NCBI RefSeq assembly: GCF_030704535.1
Contig: NC_081815.1
Span: 2,867,001-2,931,000 of the forward strand
Source: Vitis vinifera
Lineage: Eukaryota > Streptophyta > Magnoliopsida > Vitales > Vitaceae
DNA: 64,000 nt
Reading direction: 5' to 3'
The notes under the pieces: model-generated
Told to the model about the DNA's origin: nothing
The model's input: only the letters and a program-made list of their open reading frames with translations
Databases searched by the model: none
Position numbers and translations under genes: made by a program
Shown: positions 37,527-49,187 of the stretch, in pieces
Layout of the letters: each line of letters opens with the position of its first letter
Numbering within the stretch: position 1 is the stretch's first letter

Positions 37527-37815
37527 GTTTGTTTGATAATTACCTTTAAAATAATTTTCTCTTTTTTATAATGAAAAGCTTTGAAAATTTATTTGTTTTC
37601 ACTTGTATTTTTAAGATTATTTTAAAAAATAATTATACAAATATTTAGAATAGTTAAAAATAAAATATTATACATAAAAATTATTTTTTAAACATATTTA
37701 AAAATATTAAAAATATTTTAAGATTTTAAACATACTTTTGTTCTATCAAATATCAGATAACAAATTACAAAAACGATCACAACTCTTTTCGAAAACAGTT
37801 ATCAAATAAACCCTT
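37527..37815. mobile_element. MITE with TTTGATAA terminal inverted repeats
   Basis: The left end GTTTGTTTGATAATTACC and the right end, in reverse complement AAGGGTTTATTTGATAACTG, form imperfect terminal inverted repeats. The element is about 289 bp, AT-rich and non-coding. It shares its core with the element at 28246. It is likely a non-autonomous DNA transposon, possibly hAT-like, but the superfamily is not proven. Confidence 0.65.
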
Positions 37816-37819
37816 AACC

Positions 37820-40276
37820 TTTTCCATTGAAAATATATATTTTTTTTACCTAAAATAATAATAATTTTTTTTAACAATCCTTAACACCCACCACACATGA
37901 GACCCGTGCCCATATATATAAAATACAAAAAGAGGTCGAACTTCAGACCTCCTATTAAATCAAACTATAATACCATATCGAACTATCAATTTTAAAAAAA
38001 AAATTGAATTTGTAGGATTCGGACTTGATATTCATTCATGCTTCTTACTAGATAAGAACTCAGATGTCTTCAATGAAAAGAATAATTATATTAAATTTTG
38101 TTAAATTTTTTTCAATTAATGAAATAATTGTTTTATATTTAATTAATTTTTGACATCTCTAAATTGGTGATTTGGCATTTGGCCTGGACTTTAACTCCGC
38201 CAAGCTGGCCGACTTACGTGAATATTATTATTTAATTTTATAATTTTCACTTTTAAAAATTAAAATTAAAACTAAAAAAATTCTTGACTTCTTTTTAATG
38301 GAAATAAAGAGGAGTGCCCCTACCGAATACGAAAGTAGGCAATAATAAGAAATCTAGGAAATCGAAATCATTCTTTTGCCTACCTAAGGTTAGGGATTTA
38401 CAAACCCTAGATATTGACCTCTCGAACACTGTGTCGTGTCGGTCCTCTATCTATAATTTATTTCATTTCCATCCTTAACCTTATGCGTCATTCTCATTTT
38501 TATACCCCACATTTTTTGTGGCCTTGATCCTTAATACTTTTCCAGTCTACGCCCTCCGACGTCCACCGTCCATGTAATACTTTTTTATTTTTTATTTAGT
38601 TAAATATTTTAAATTTTAAATACTAAAATCTAAAAACAAATTGTCAATTACATAATTAACATCTAGTGTAGATTTTTTTTTTAAATTTTTCTAGAAATCA
38701 ATTTATTTATTTATTTTATTAAATAGTATTAAAAATATATGTATATTAATTTATATATAAATATGATGTGATGTCCCATAGAAGTGTTTACTGACAAGAA
38801 CTTTAATGTAAAGTGAAAGTGATTTTATTGGAATAAAAAAATGAACCCGACTGACATTCAACATTATTACGAATTGTATAAAATTTCGAAGAGCTATCCA
38901 ATATTTAGAACACATTTTTTAATGGTGATCATATGATGAAATTTCTCATTACAAATACATCCCAGTATAAAGTTGTGCAAAATGTGAGCTCCTTATGCGT
39001 GTTGGGTCAACTCACATTTAAGAAGAAGAAAAAAAAGAAGCTACTTTTACTGATCTCTTCATCCATAAGGACCTTTTTCTTTTTTCTTTTTATTTTTTAT
39101 TTTTTATTTTATGCTTTTTTAGGATCCTCCAAACTATAGATAAGTCATGAAGTGTTAACCAAATCACACGTTTACAGACAAAAAAAATAAAGACGAATAC
39201 GAGATGTTTTACATTGATTCGAAGATCAATGTGATTCTACGTTTATAAAAATGCACTAACATTCAAGAATCAATTAATAAAAAAGAATAAAGAGTATAAT
39301 GGTGAAGTTCTTAAAAACCTTTTAACAAAAAGGAACTCGACCCGTGAGCTAATTAGGAAATTCGACTTTTAGTATAATTTTAAATATTTTAGATTTGGGG
39401 GAAAAAATTCGGGAAAGCATAAAATTTTTTTTATGTGAAAATATCAAGATAAACTAGAGGAAAATAAAAGATAAAAGGGGACTTGTGAGAGGTTATAAGC
39501 ATAAATATGAAAAATAACTCATATTTTTTTTAATTGTTTCCCTGAAGTAGAATTTTTCCATTGTATATAAATGTATTGCATAGTTACCGGGAATAAACAA
39601 AAAGATGTAATTTTTATTTTTATTTAGTATTTTAGTTATGAGACAAAATTTTGTCCCCCAAATCAAATGAGAATTAATTATAAAATTTGTTGTGAAAATT
39701 TGATTTTTAAGAAATATTTTTCAAAATATTGGTAAAAATATGTAAATATTATTCTTAAATGAGATTGAAGCATTGTATTTATAAATTATTGAGAAGAATA
39801 ATTGAAGAAAAGCCTAATAATAACAGTGGCACCCTACAAACAAGGCACTTGACTTGATCTGATGGAGAATTGCACATTATTTGTCACTCTAGTGGGATCC
39901 AAAATTTTTGTTTTTTAAATTAAGGAGAATTGCTACCACCTTTTCTTGTCCCACTTTGAGATAAAGCAAAAGCAGGGAAAAAGCAAAGAAAGAAAGAAAG
40001 AAAAAACATAAAAAAAAGGGAGGAAGGAAGAAAGAAAGGAAAAGGAAAGCAATAAAGAAAGAAGGAAAGAGAGGCAACGAAGACAAAGGTTCTCAAAACT
40101 CCATGATTCAAAATCCTGTGGGTTTTTCCTCTACTTAATCCAGTGTGGGGAGACCTCTCAAAGTTTCTACAAAGGCCAGTTTGGGAGCTAGCTGAAAACA
40201 AAGACCCAGGAGAAGGTACAAGACAAGTTCAATTAACACAGAAAGAGCTAACGTCTGTGAGGGATATCCAAGAGGC
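37820..40276. other. upstream region of the bHLH68-like gene
   Basis: No gene is supported. A TATATAAAT motif near 39565 and a GA-rich, leader-like stretch with repeated GAAAG/GGAAG at about 39965-40080 precede the ATG at 40277. Either could belong to the promoter or 5' leader of the bHLH68-like gene. The transcription start cannot be determined here. Confidence 0.4.
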
Positions 40277-43201
40277 ATGAATCGAGGTGTTCTGCAGAGC
40301 TCGCCGGTGCAACAAATGATGGCCGGAAACCCTAACTGGTGGAACATTAATAGCATGAGGCCACCACCTCAACAACCCCCTCCTTTCTTGCCTTCTCCTT
40401 CCAATCTCTTCCCTCAATATACACCAACTTCTTCACTTCCTATGTCAGCCTCTTGGCATGATAACCAGGAGCTTCCAGAGTCATGGAGCCAACTACTCCT
40501 GTAAATCTCTCCTTCTCTCTCTAATATCACATCAGTATAGTAGATACAAGGGGTTTTTCTTTTATTTGCATTTGAACTTCCTTCATATCTATTATGCTTC
40601 ACTAACAATATTCCTTGTTTCAATAGCTTTTTTTCTCTTTCTCTCTCCTTTTTTTTCCTCTTCCCTAGACTTTTATTACACATAGGTGATGACCTGAAAT
40701 TTTTTTGGGGTTATGATGTGGGTTTATAGGGGTGGATTGGTGGGTGAAGAAGAAAAGAGTGGTATGAGCCATTTCCAAGCTAAGAAGTTGGAGAATTGGG
40801 AGGACCAAGTGTTGCATCAGGCTACAAACCCTCCTGTTGTAGATATCAAGCAAGAAAACTCTGCAAGCAGCTACATGTATGGACACGGAAATGAAGACTT
40901 CCAGGCTACAAAACCTACTTGGTCTCAGATAATGCCTGCTTCATCCCCCAAGTCTTGTGTGACAAGTTTCAGCAGCAACATGCTAGATTTTTCTAGCAAC
41001 AAAGCCGATGTGAAGCACCCACAGCCGGATCGTTCTTCAGAGGTATAGACAGTGGCCTTTTCATATATATATTTTTTCTTATCTTAGGAATTCTTAATAT
41101 TCTTAATCTTCTAGGGTTCGGACTATAGCTTTTGAGTTTTCAGAGAATAAGGTATCTGTCAATTAATTTCATGGTTATTCAGAGATTATCCCATTAACAT
41201 TCCATCGAATTGGAATTTTAAGGACCACATATCTTCCGTAGAAATCATATTTCATCTTCTGCAAACTTTGTTTTTAGAAAATGATCTGATTCTGTCAATT
41301 ATATGGTGGTATCAGAGATGTCCAATCAGGTTTCTTATTTTCCTTCTTTCTTCTTCTTTTCAAGTGTAACAGCACTGCAACTGGTGGGGCACTTAAGAAA
41401 GCTAGGGTTCAAGCTTCTCCAACCCAGCCTACCTTCAAGGTAAGAAACACAACAACTCAGTAGAACAACTCCCTCTCTCTCTCTCTCATACACAAACACA
41501 CATGTTACTAGCTAGCAATTGTCTTTCTTGATTGTCCATTTCTTCAAAGCATGGTGATTCTTTCCACATCTCTTATCTCATCTCAAAAAGAAGAAAGTAG
41601 ATCGTTCACTTGGTAGAAAGCCAAAATTTCTTTTCACCCACGTCCTCATCATCCAACTCTTATTTTTATGTATTTAATTTGGAATCAGGTGAGGAAGGAA
41701 AAGTTAGGTGACAGAATTACAGCCCTTCACCAGCTAGTATCCCCATTTGGGAAGGTAAAACTCTTAATCTATGCAATTAAGAAAGTACAAATTAAGCTAG
41801 ATCTAGCACATAAAAATGGAATAATATGTGTGTAGTTCTTTATGAGGAAACCCATAAAGAGAAGTTCTTTCTACAGATGAAAGCTTCCTTTCTTCTTTAT
41901 TTTCCTTTTGGTTTCTATGGTTCCCCCCCCCCTTTTTTTTTTTTTTTTTTTCAGAAATAAAGAAGACGTGAATATGACTTTGGAGGGTTGTGGTGTGGTT
42001 TTTTTCTCTTTTGCAGACTGACACAGCTTCTGTCTTGTTAGAAGCTATTGGTTATATCAGATTCCTCCAGAGTCAAATTGAGGTGATGTTTCTTCCCTTC
42101 CTTTTATTTTTACAAACAACCATGAACTAGTAGTGACGGGCACAGGTTTTTAAAGCTTCATTTTCAGTTATTGAAGTTCTAAATATATTCCCTTCTCTTA
42201 TCCCCCTAAAATGCAGGCTCTCAGCTTACCGTACTTGGGCAGTGGATCAGGAAATATGAGGCAGCAACCGTCTTCAGTAAGAAATTATTTATTTATAAAC
42301 CCATTTCTCACTTCTCAAAGCAAAATCAATCTCTCTCTCTCTTCCCCTCTCCCTCTCTCTCTCTCTCCCTCTCCCTCTCTCTCTCTCTCTCTCCCCCTCC
42401 CTCCCTCTCTCTCTCTCTCTCTCCCCTTGTTCAACATGCATGTGGGTATGTATAGGAGGATGTGTATGAAGGCCTTAATTGATCAATGATTATAAATTTT
42501 TTCATGTTAGGTTCAAGGGGAGAGGAATTGTATATTTCCTGAAGACCCTGGCCAGGTATGCTTTATTGGATCTATTGCTCTTCAAAGGCGTTTAGAGAAG
42601 CTTGCATTTGAAAAAGCTACCAATTCTACTGCTTGCTCTTTTAGAAAAAAGGAAGTGTAGAAAGAATAAGGTTTTCAGCTTTATGGTCTTTAATTTTTAT
42701 TAAAAGCCACAAAAGATTGATTAAGGACCCATTTATGTGCCTTAGGAATCATTAGGGGTTGACTAAGTGTTATGAACATGTGAATGCTTGGGTTGACGAG
42801 TTCATGAAAATCCTAATGCTTTTCTTTATCATGTTGTTTTGTCTCACTAGCTGTTGAATGATAACGGCATGAAGAGGAAAGGAGCTTCCGACCAGGTATT
42901 AATTTCTTGCCCTACATTAAAAAGGAAAATACTAATTCTGGTTTTTTCCAAACACCACCTTTATTAATTTCAAAAGCTTTCTCATTTTTTATACAAAATT
43001 ATCAATAAGTGAAAAATCCAAATGGGGTTGATTTTTTTTCCTTTTTTTTAATGAATACTTTCTCAGGAATCTCATGAAGAACCAAAGAAAGACCTGAGAA
43101 GTAGAGGGTTGTGTCTGGTGCCTGTTTCATGCACACTGCAAGTTGGGAGCGACAATGGAGCAGATTATTGGGCTCCGGCTCTGGGCGGTGGCTTTCGATG
43201 A
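40277..43201 (+). CDS. bHLH68: atypical bHLH transcription factor, bHLH68-like
   Basis: Nine exons: 40277-40500, 40730-41042, 41365-41439, 41689-41754, 42017-42082, 42217-42276, 42511-42555, 42851-42895 and 43067-43201, giving 1029 nt and 342 aa. All introns are GT-AG and in phase. The conserved N-terminus [20 protein letters not shown] and the C-terminal [12 protein letters not shown] / NGADYWAPA identify the plant bHLH68/bHLH133 subgroup. The HLH region (about 199-248) reads [20 protein letters not shown] then [20 protein letters not shown]. The basic part lacks the His-Glu-Arg set of classical E-box binders, so DNA binding is expected to be non-canonical or by dimerisation. Arabidopsis relatives are linked to root development and ABA/drought responses. 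One intron carries a long (CT)n microsatellite. Confidence 0.95.
42330..42426. repeat. (CT)n/(CCCT)n microsatellite in bHLH68-like intron
   Basis: A run of about 97 bases of CT with interspersed CCCT units lies in the intron between exons 6 and 7, about 53 bases after the donor at 42277. Such tracts are highly length-variable. It is long enough to affect the local chromatin or splicing context, but that is not shown. Confidence 0.9.
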
Positions 43202-43962
43202 GCCGATTCCATTTTGGATGCAGCACATTGGAGCTAATTGAAATGATATAATATCATGAGCAGTCACTCTGCTAAAATCTAAGGCTGATTGCTCATGATG
43301 CTATGCATTCTTGATTGGATTTATGTGTGCTGTAGCTGGGACTTTGGAAGTCCTTAAAAAAAAGTACTCCTTCTAATTTAAGATCAGCTGATCATCATCT
43401 ATCTTCTTTTCTATCTTCTGCTACAATGCTTTCATGTATATGCATTTCCAGTATGATTAATCATTTTCAGTTGCTGCTTAGGGAGCAGCATTCCTTTCTC
43501 TTAATATCCATGAATCTAATTCAAGCATTATTGGTATTAATTCGATGTATCACATTGTCATTTAGCTGATGACATTGGGATTTATGGAGTAAAATTGCAG
43601 AAACAAAATTTCAGTACTTTATCTACCTTTTCCAGCTCCTACTCTCCTTCCACTAGAAGTATTAAATTGTCATTTTCAGTACTTTATCAACCTTTTCTAG
43701 GGATGCTTCCAAGAGTAAACTTCAGCCTATCTATGTGTTCGATTGCACTTTCTCTTTTTCCCTGCGTTTATAAGCTTAATCCTACATCATTAATATGGAG
43801 AAATCAGCCATGCCAATTATGATTACGAAAGCAGGCTCATATGATATTGTTTAGGTAATGTTCTTGTGTTCGATTATCCTGAATCAGACACATCCACCCT
43901 TCAAGAAAAAGGCTCAGCAAGACGGCAACCTACCGAACCCATTTCACATGACACCATTTGAT

Positions 43963-44050
43963 TGTTAAGAGCATGATATGCATATTGAACTCGAAACCTA
44001 CAAACTTAAACTTTTAAGAAAATTAGTAATTCAATATGATATCAGAGCTT
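43963..44050 (+). mobile_element. TRIM-like LTR and primer-binding-site relic
   Basis: A short segment starts TGTTAAGAGCATGATATGCA at 43963. It is followed at 44037-44048 by TGATATCAGAGC, one base from TGGTATCAGAGC, the usual primer-binding site complementary to initiator-Met tRNA. A TGTTA start and a PBS directly after a short LTR are typical of terminal-repeat retrotransposons in miniature. No second LTR was found. Confidence 0.45.
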
Positions 44051-44445
44051 GTTTTGATAGGATGTTGTGGGTTCAAACCATCTCTCCGCTATTTACTTAC
44101 ATGTTTGTTGCAGACTCAATGTAAATTTATAATATCCAAGTGACATGAATCATGTCTATAAAGGTACGAAAGGATGTGATTTTCCTGACTTGGTGAAGTT
44201 TTTTCATCTGCCTTTTAGCTGAATGGTGAAAAAATATGGTAATGCACAAGAGTAAGGACATTGCTTCAGATGCAATAATGTTCCCATGGTACCTATCATA
44301 TATATGCATACGAAGCTGAAATAATGAGAAGCTTTGTTTTACTTTGTAAAAATTTTCCTTCTTTTCCCTTGACAAGAGTCCTCCAAGAATATAGTGATAG
44401 GACCTCCATATTTGTATTTCATGTAGATTCTAAGACGAAGGAATA

Positions 44446-44739
44446 AAACACTAGCATTTGGTGTCTCAAGAATCATACAACCTATAGAAATTTACTCACA
44501 TATGCCCAACATCTGACCCCATCTCATCCGTACCCCTCATCATCATTTCTACGTGTCCAGTTGAGCACATTTTCATATTTTTGTGTTATATAATTTTATT
44601 AAAACACTAGCATTTGGTGTCTGCACAAGAGCATCTCAAGAATCATACAACCTATGGAAACTTACTCACATATGCCAACATCTGACCCCATCTCATTCAG
44701 CACATTTTCATATTTTTGTGTTATATAACTTCGTTAAAA
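44446..44739. repeat. 155-bp tandem duplication
   Basis: AAAACACTAGCATTTGGTGT occurs at 44446 and 44601. Both copies continue with AGAATCATACAACCTAT, ACTCACATATGC, CATCTGACCCCATCTCAT and CACATTTTCATATTTTTGTG. The second copy lacks about 30 bases present in the first and carries a short insertion (CTGCACAAGAGC region). Confidence 0.9.
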
Positions 44740-45086
44740 AGGAAAGTATTTACGGATCATGTTTTGTCCAGTGCATTACGAGACAAAACATTCTCATTAC
44801 TCTAAGTATAGGGACAGCCTTATTATAAGCAGCTGGGCCCAGATGTGGGCTGGGCAGGGCCCAATAATGCCATATGAATACAGCCTCTTGGCCCTTTATG
44901 CCTTCACCAGCTCACACCCTCTTTGTCTTTCCCGCCTCTACTAAATGGGCCATGGTATGGTTGTGGAGGTTTGACACCTTCAATTTATTTTAGTTGTTAC
45001 TTGATGAATTAATATGACTAGGCCTTTTTCTAATATGGTCGGGTTACTTCCTAATGTGACTAGGTTTGATAATTAGATTAGATTAT

Positions 45087-45349
45087 TTAGGTTACGTTTG
45101 GTTCCGGGAAAATATTAATGAAAGAGAAAAATATTAAGGAAAATAATTTTTTCATGTTTGGTTGTACTATGAAATTTATTCCTTTTATATTGAAGGATTA
45201 AAATAAGTAAAATGAATTTGAAATATTACATGAAAATAATTTATTTATTTTAAAAAAAAAATTTCTTAATTTTTTTCCTTTTATTTTTCCATTATATTTT
45301 CTTTTCTTGTATTTTCCCTCAAAATTTTCAAGAACCAAACATAACCTAA
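45087..45349. mobile_element. MITE with TTAGGTTAYGTTTGGTTC inverted repeats
   Basis: The left end TTAGGTTACGTTTGGTTCC and the right end, in reverse complement TTAGGTTATGTTTGGTTCTT, form near-perfect inverted repeats around an AT-rich, non-coding interior of about 220 bp. A TA target-site duplication would fit if the element proper is GGTTACG...CATAACC. This is a non-autonomous DNA transposon; the superfamily is uncertain. Confidence 0.8.
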
Positions 45350-45445
45350 TGGTATCAAGCTAGAAAAATATTTGTTAATTATTCTATACTTTTAGCCCGA
45401 AACAGTCTGCTCATTTAAACTTCAAAAAAAAAAAAGGGTAATAGC

Positions 45446-46266
45446 AATTTGACAATCCAAACAAAGACCGGGGCTCAGCTAGCCTGCTCCATGTTGGGGT
45501 TGGGTTTAAGTCAGGTTGGCTGATGAAATTGGGCCTAATCTCAGCCCATTACATAAAGCCCGCTCAACTCCCTTTGGGCCCAACTTAAATAACTAAACAT
45601 AAGGATACACTGAGGGTTGAAGTACAATACTTGGGCTAGTAGGAAAGTTGACTTCCTCTTTGTTGACCATCTGGGCTACCAAGAAAAAGGACAGTCCAGC
45701 TCACTGATTTTGCAGCCCAGAAACCATTTGAATCTGATTGGGTCGTTGTCAGTTATGACAGACAGGGCCGTTAAAAGGAACAAAAATAATTGCGATAAAT
45801 AATTCCATCAAGATGCTGCCTTTAGATATTTAAAATTTTATTCACTATTGTCTTATACTTAGTGACAATAATTTAAAATAAACTTTAAAAAAATCTACAA
45901 ATATAAAAATAAAATACATAGAATTATTTATCAAATAAACTTTAAATTTTAAAAAGCTTTTAAAATAATGTTAAATGGAATTTAAAATTTAAAATTATTT
46001 AATAATGTTAAGTATTAAGTTATTTAAAAATAAATAAAAAAGAAAAAAAGAAAAAAAGAAGAAAAAATGTTATGTAAAATACCAATGTATCAATTAATTT
46101 GACAATCGAAACAAGGCTGAGGCCCACCCAGCCTGGTCCATGGAATCTCTTTTCGACTCGGGTTGGGCGTATGTGTTGTTACTCAATAATCTTGGGCCTA
46201 GTTAATGAGCCCGTTACATAAAGCCCACTAAACCCCTTGCTCTTGACTTAAATAGCTAAACATAAG
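45446..46266. repeat. separated direct repeats flanking AT-rich DNA
   Basis: A segment of about 155-170 bp starting AATTTGACAATC at 45446 recurs, diverged, at 46096. Both copies contain GCCTGxTCCATG, a GGGTTGGG run, TTGGGCCTA, CATTACATAAAGCCC / CGTTACATAAAGCCC and CTAAACATAAG. The spacer, about 45605-46090, is AT-rich and non-coding in its distal half. The pattern fits either a segmental duplication or terminal repeats of a small decayed element. Confidence 0.65.
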
Positions 46267-46815
46267 TTTAGTCCATATATCTTTCTATATATGTCGACAG
46301 GCTTAAGGGCTTAGATATATGGTTTCTTGTAGTTTACATTAGGACAAAGAACAAAAAAAGCTGGTTCAATTGTGGGGGTAGACGTTTTATGGAGTACGCT
46401 GAACTTGTGGCCATTTCAAGACCCATTCTACGCTCCACGCCCATTGATTTCAGTGCCTGCCTGCGTGTCGGTGTCGTATTGATTCCCATCTCTTTCAGTT
46501 GCCTATAATACAAATTTCAATAATTTAGTACTGATTCGATTGAATGTGGCTGTGGGCATCTTATGGATTTGTCGGTCCCTGGTGCGATGATTGTGATTCA
46601 TAAATTAATTGTTTGATTGCTTATGAACACGGTCGGCTTCCATTGAGTGGCAGCTCACATCAGGAGAAAAAAAAAATCAAAATGCAATTGTTTCTGCTTT
46701 GAAGGCAAATTACAAAGTGGGTTGTTAGTAAATCTTATTCCTCACTGCATTCATTCCGGTCTGGGTTTTATCTCTGGATGCTTTGGTGGGCTGATTTGGT
46801 TTGAGTCCTCCATTT

Positions 46816-47026
46816 TGGGATTGAGCCTTATGCTCATCATGATGGGCGCTTAGCACTTCCAAAGGGAAGGCCAAAGGCCCAGAACCGTGATCTTTCAATC
46901 ACATCAATTATTCTCAATCATACCAATAAACAATTGGTGTGATTGAGGGGCCATAGTTTTGGACCTCTGGCTTTCTCTTTAAAAGTGCTAAACGCCAATC
47001 ATGGTGGATCCATAAGACTCAATCCT
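46816..47026. repeat. foldback (inverted repeat) with about 95-bp arms
   Basis: The left arm (46816-46909) and right arm (46932-47026) are imperfect reverse complements. For example, GGGCGCTTAGCACTTCCAAA pairs with the reverse of TTTAAAAGTGCTAAACGCCA, and TCAATCACATCAATT pairs with AATTGGTGTGATTGA. A tight inner hairpin CTCAATCATACCAAT / ATTGGTGTGATTGAG (46913-46947) sits at the centre. It could be a foldback transposon or a small-RNA hairpin source. Confidence 0.75.
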
Positions 47027-47222
47027 AACACTCCAATCCCACTAGACACATTTATTGTTTCTAACACACAAGATTAAATGCTTACCAAAAACTCAATAGA
47101 TTTGTTTCATGGTCCATGAAAATTACAATGAATTGAGTCGTGTTTCAGTGGACATAAAAAAAACTCCATTGCAGCCTTGCTTTAAATTAAATAAAATGGT
47201 ATAAATTATATATATATATATA

Positions 47223-47580
47223 CTATTTAAAAGGTTTAGAGTAAAGAATAAAACTTAATATTTATTACTTATATAAATTGATTTTAAATTAAATTATATT
47301 TTGTTGTTTGCTTAATGTTTATTACTTAATTCTTATATTAAATATTAAAGTTATTTAATAAAATTAACTTAAAATTTATTTGATCAAATTAATATATTTA
47401 ATTATTTAAAAACTTTAAAGTAAGAGATAAAATTTAATATTTATTACTTAATGACTTAAATTGATTTTAAGTTAAATTATACTTAAATTGTTTACTTAAC
47501 ACTTATTACTTAATTCTTATTTTAAATATTAAAGTTGTTTGATAAAATTAATTTAAAATTTATTTTATCAAATTGACATA
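47223..47580. repeat. AT-rich tandem duplication, 179-bp period
   Basis: Two diverged copies begin near 47223 and 47402. They share the order ATTTAAAA, TTTAGAGTAAAG / TTTAAAGTAAGAG, TAATATTTATTACTT, TTAAATTAAATTATA, TTAATTCTTAT and AAATATTAAAGTT. A further 79-bp duplication of AAAATTTATT...GATAATAAATATGAAAATAA follows at about 47836 and 47915. Confidence 0.7.
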
Positions 47581-49122
47581 TTTATTATCATAGGGTAAAT
47601 GAAGTCGAGTAATAATAAAGATTGTGTAGTAAAGAAATCGTGGAAGTAATTATGACAAATATGGTAAAAAGGTGAAATGAAAATATAAATTTAAAAATAA
47701 GTTAATTATTTAAAAGTTGTTTCAGAATTTAAGTTATACCATTGAATTATTTTACCGAATATATTTAATAATTTAAATTAAGTTATTAAATCGCTTTAAC
47801 TTATTAAGTTGGTTTATCAAATACTCACTAAATGTGAAAATTTATTTGTATTGATGTAAGATAATAAATATGAAAATAATATATATACTATTTAAAAACT
47901 TTAAAGTAAATGTCAAAATTTATTCCCATTGATTTAAGATAATAAATATGAAAATAATATAGATAAAAGAAATATTAATTTTTAAGATAATTTATATTTT
48001 ATTCTTATCATAGCTTAATTTATTAATTGTAAAGATATAAAAAATGACATACCTTGAGGTTTTAAATTATATTATTATTATTATTATTATTATTAATATA
48101 TAAATCATAAGTATATGACGTCATGATTAAGCAGCTCATCCGATTCAGTCAATCTTAATCCAATAATTTTGCCCAATCAATGAGGATTCAAATAACCATT
48201 ATATTATTTTTCATATTTTTAATATTTCATCCAATCTTTTCAACAAATAAATTTAAATTATAATAAAAAAAACTAATAATAAAATTTTAAATTAATAATT
48301 AGTATATCACCATTTTAATTTTTAACAATAAATACTTATTTTAATTAATTTTGATATTATTTAAAAAGACTAATTACACTTACAATTAATAAAAATGATG
48401 CAATTTTTTAAAATTTATTTTTTTCGAGGTCTTAGGTTTATCACTTTATATCATAAAATAAATAACAACTTCTCTTTCACAGAATTTTTATTTTTATAAA
48501 ATATTAAATATTTTTCAATTTTTATAAAATTATATTATTGGTTATTGTAAAGATAATCTCTTTTTGAGTTTCATGGGATTATTTCCTTTACAACTACCCG
48601 CTGGCCGGTGGGTCACCTATACGTTGAGTTTTTTTTTCTCTTTTTATTCACCTAACATTTACAAGTGTTGCTTTTCTATTGGTTCCAATTTGTGGGTGCG
48701 GTATCATTAAAATGAATGTGATGACAAATCTATGGACCCATAGCCGTTAGATTTGACACTTGCTTTGATGATATGGTCCTGCTCGTCCAGTCATTTTCAC
48801 AGTCCAATTATTCCACATTCCGTTGTTTTTCATTTTTTTTCTTCTTCAAATTAAATAATTCTCTTTATGTTATAAACTTATACATCATACTCAAAATTTA
48901 GAAAAACAAAATGTTTATTTTGGTAATTTTATTTGAAATAAAAAATAAAATGCATTTAAATTTATTAAAAAAAATTTAAAATAAAAAATATTTATTTTTA
49001 TCTTAAAATTTAATCATTTTATTTACTAATTTGAAAACTTTCCTAGTAAAAAGAAAAAATAAAAATAAATTAATTTTCAATATAAATCAAAATAAATTCC
49101 AATATGATGATTTTCTCATAGC

Positions 49123-49129
<7 letters not shown>

Positions 49130-49183
<54 letters not shown>
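49130..49183. repeat. (TA)n microsatellite
   Basis: A pure TA tract of about 54 bases. It produces Ile-Tyr pseudo-reading frames on both strands that should not be taken as genes. Confidence 0.95.

Positions 49184-49187
<4 letters not shown>

Noticed and set aside
41308..41322. TGGTATCAGAGAT in a bHLH68-like intron, resembling a retrotransposon primer-binding site
   Set aside because: No LTR end (CA) or terminal repeat next to it, so a chance match is the simpler explanation.
44060..44095. GGGTTCAAACC resembling a tRNA T-arm
   Set aside because: The 70 bases upstream do not form acceptor, D or anticodon arms. The context looks like a TRIM relic.
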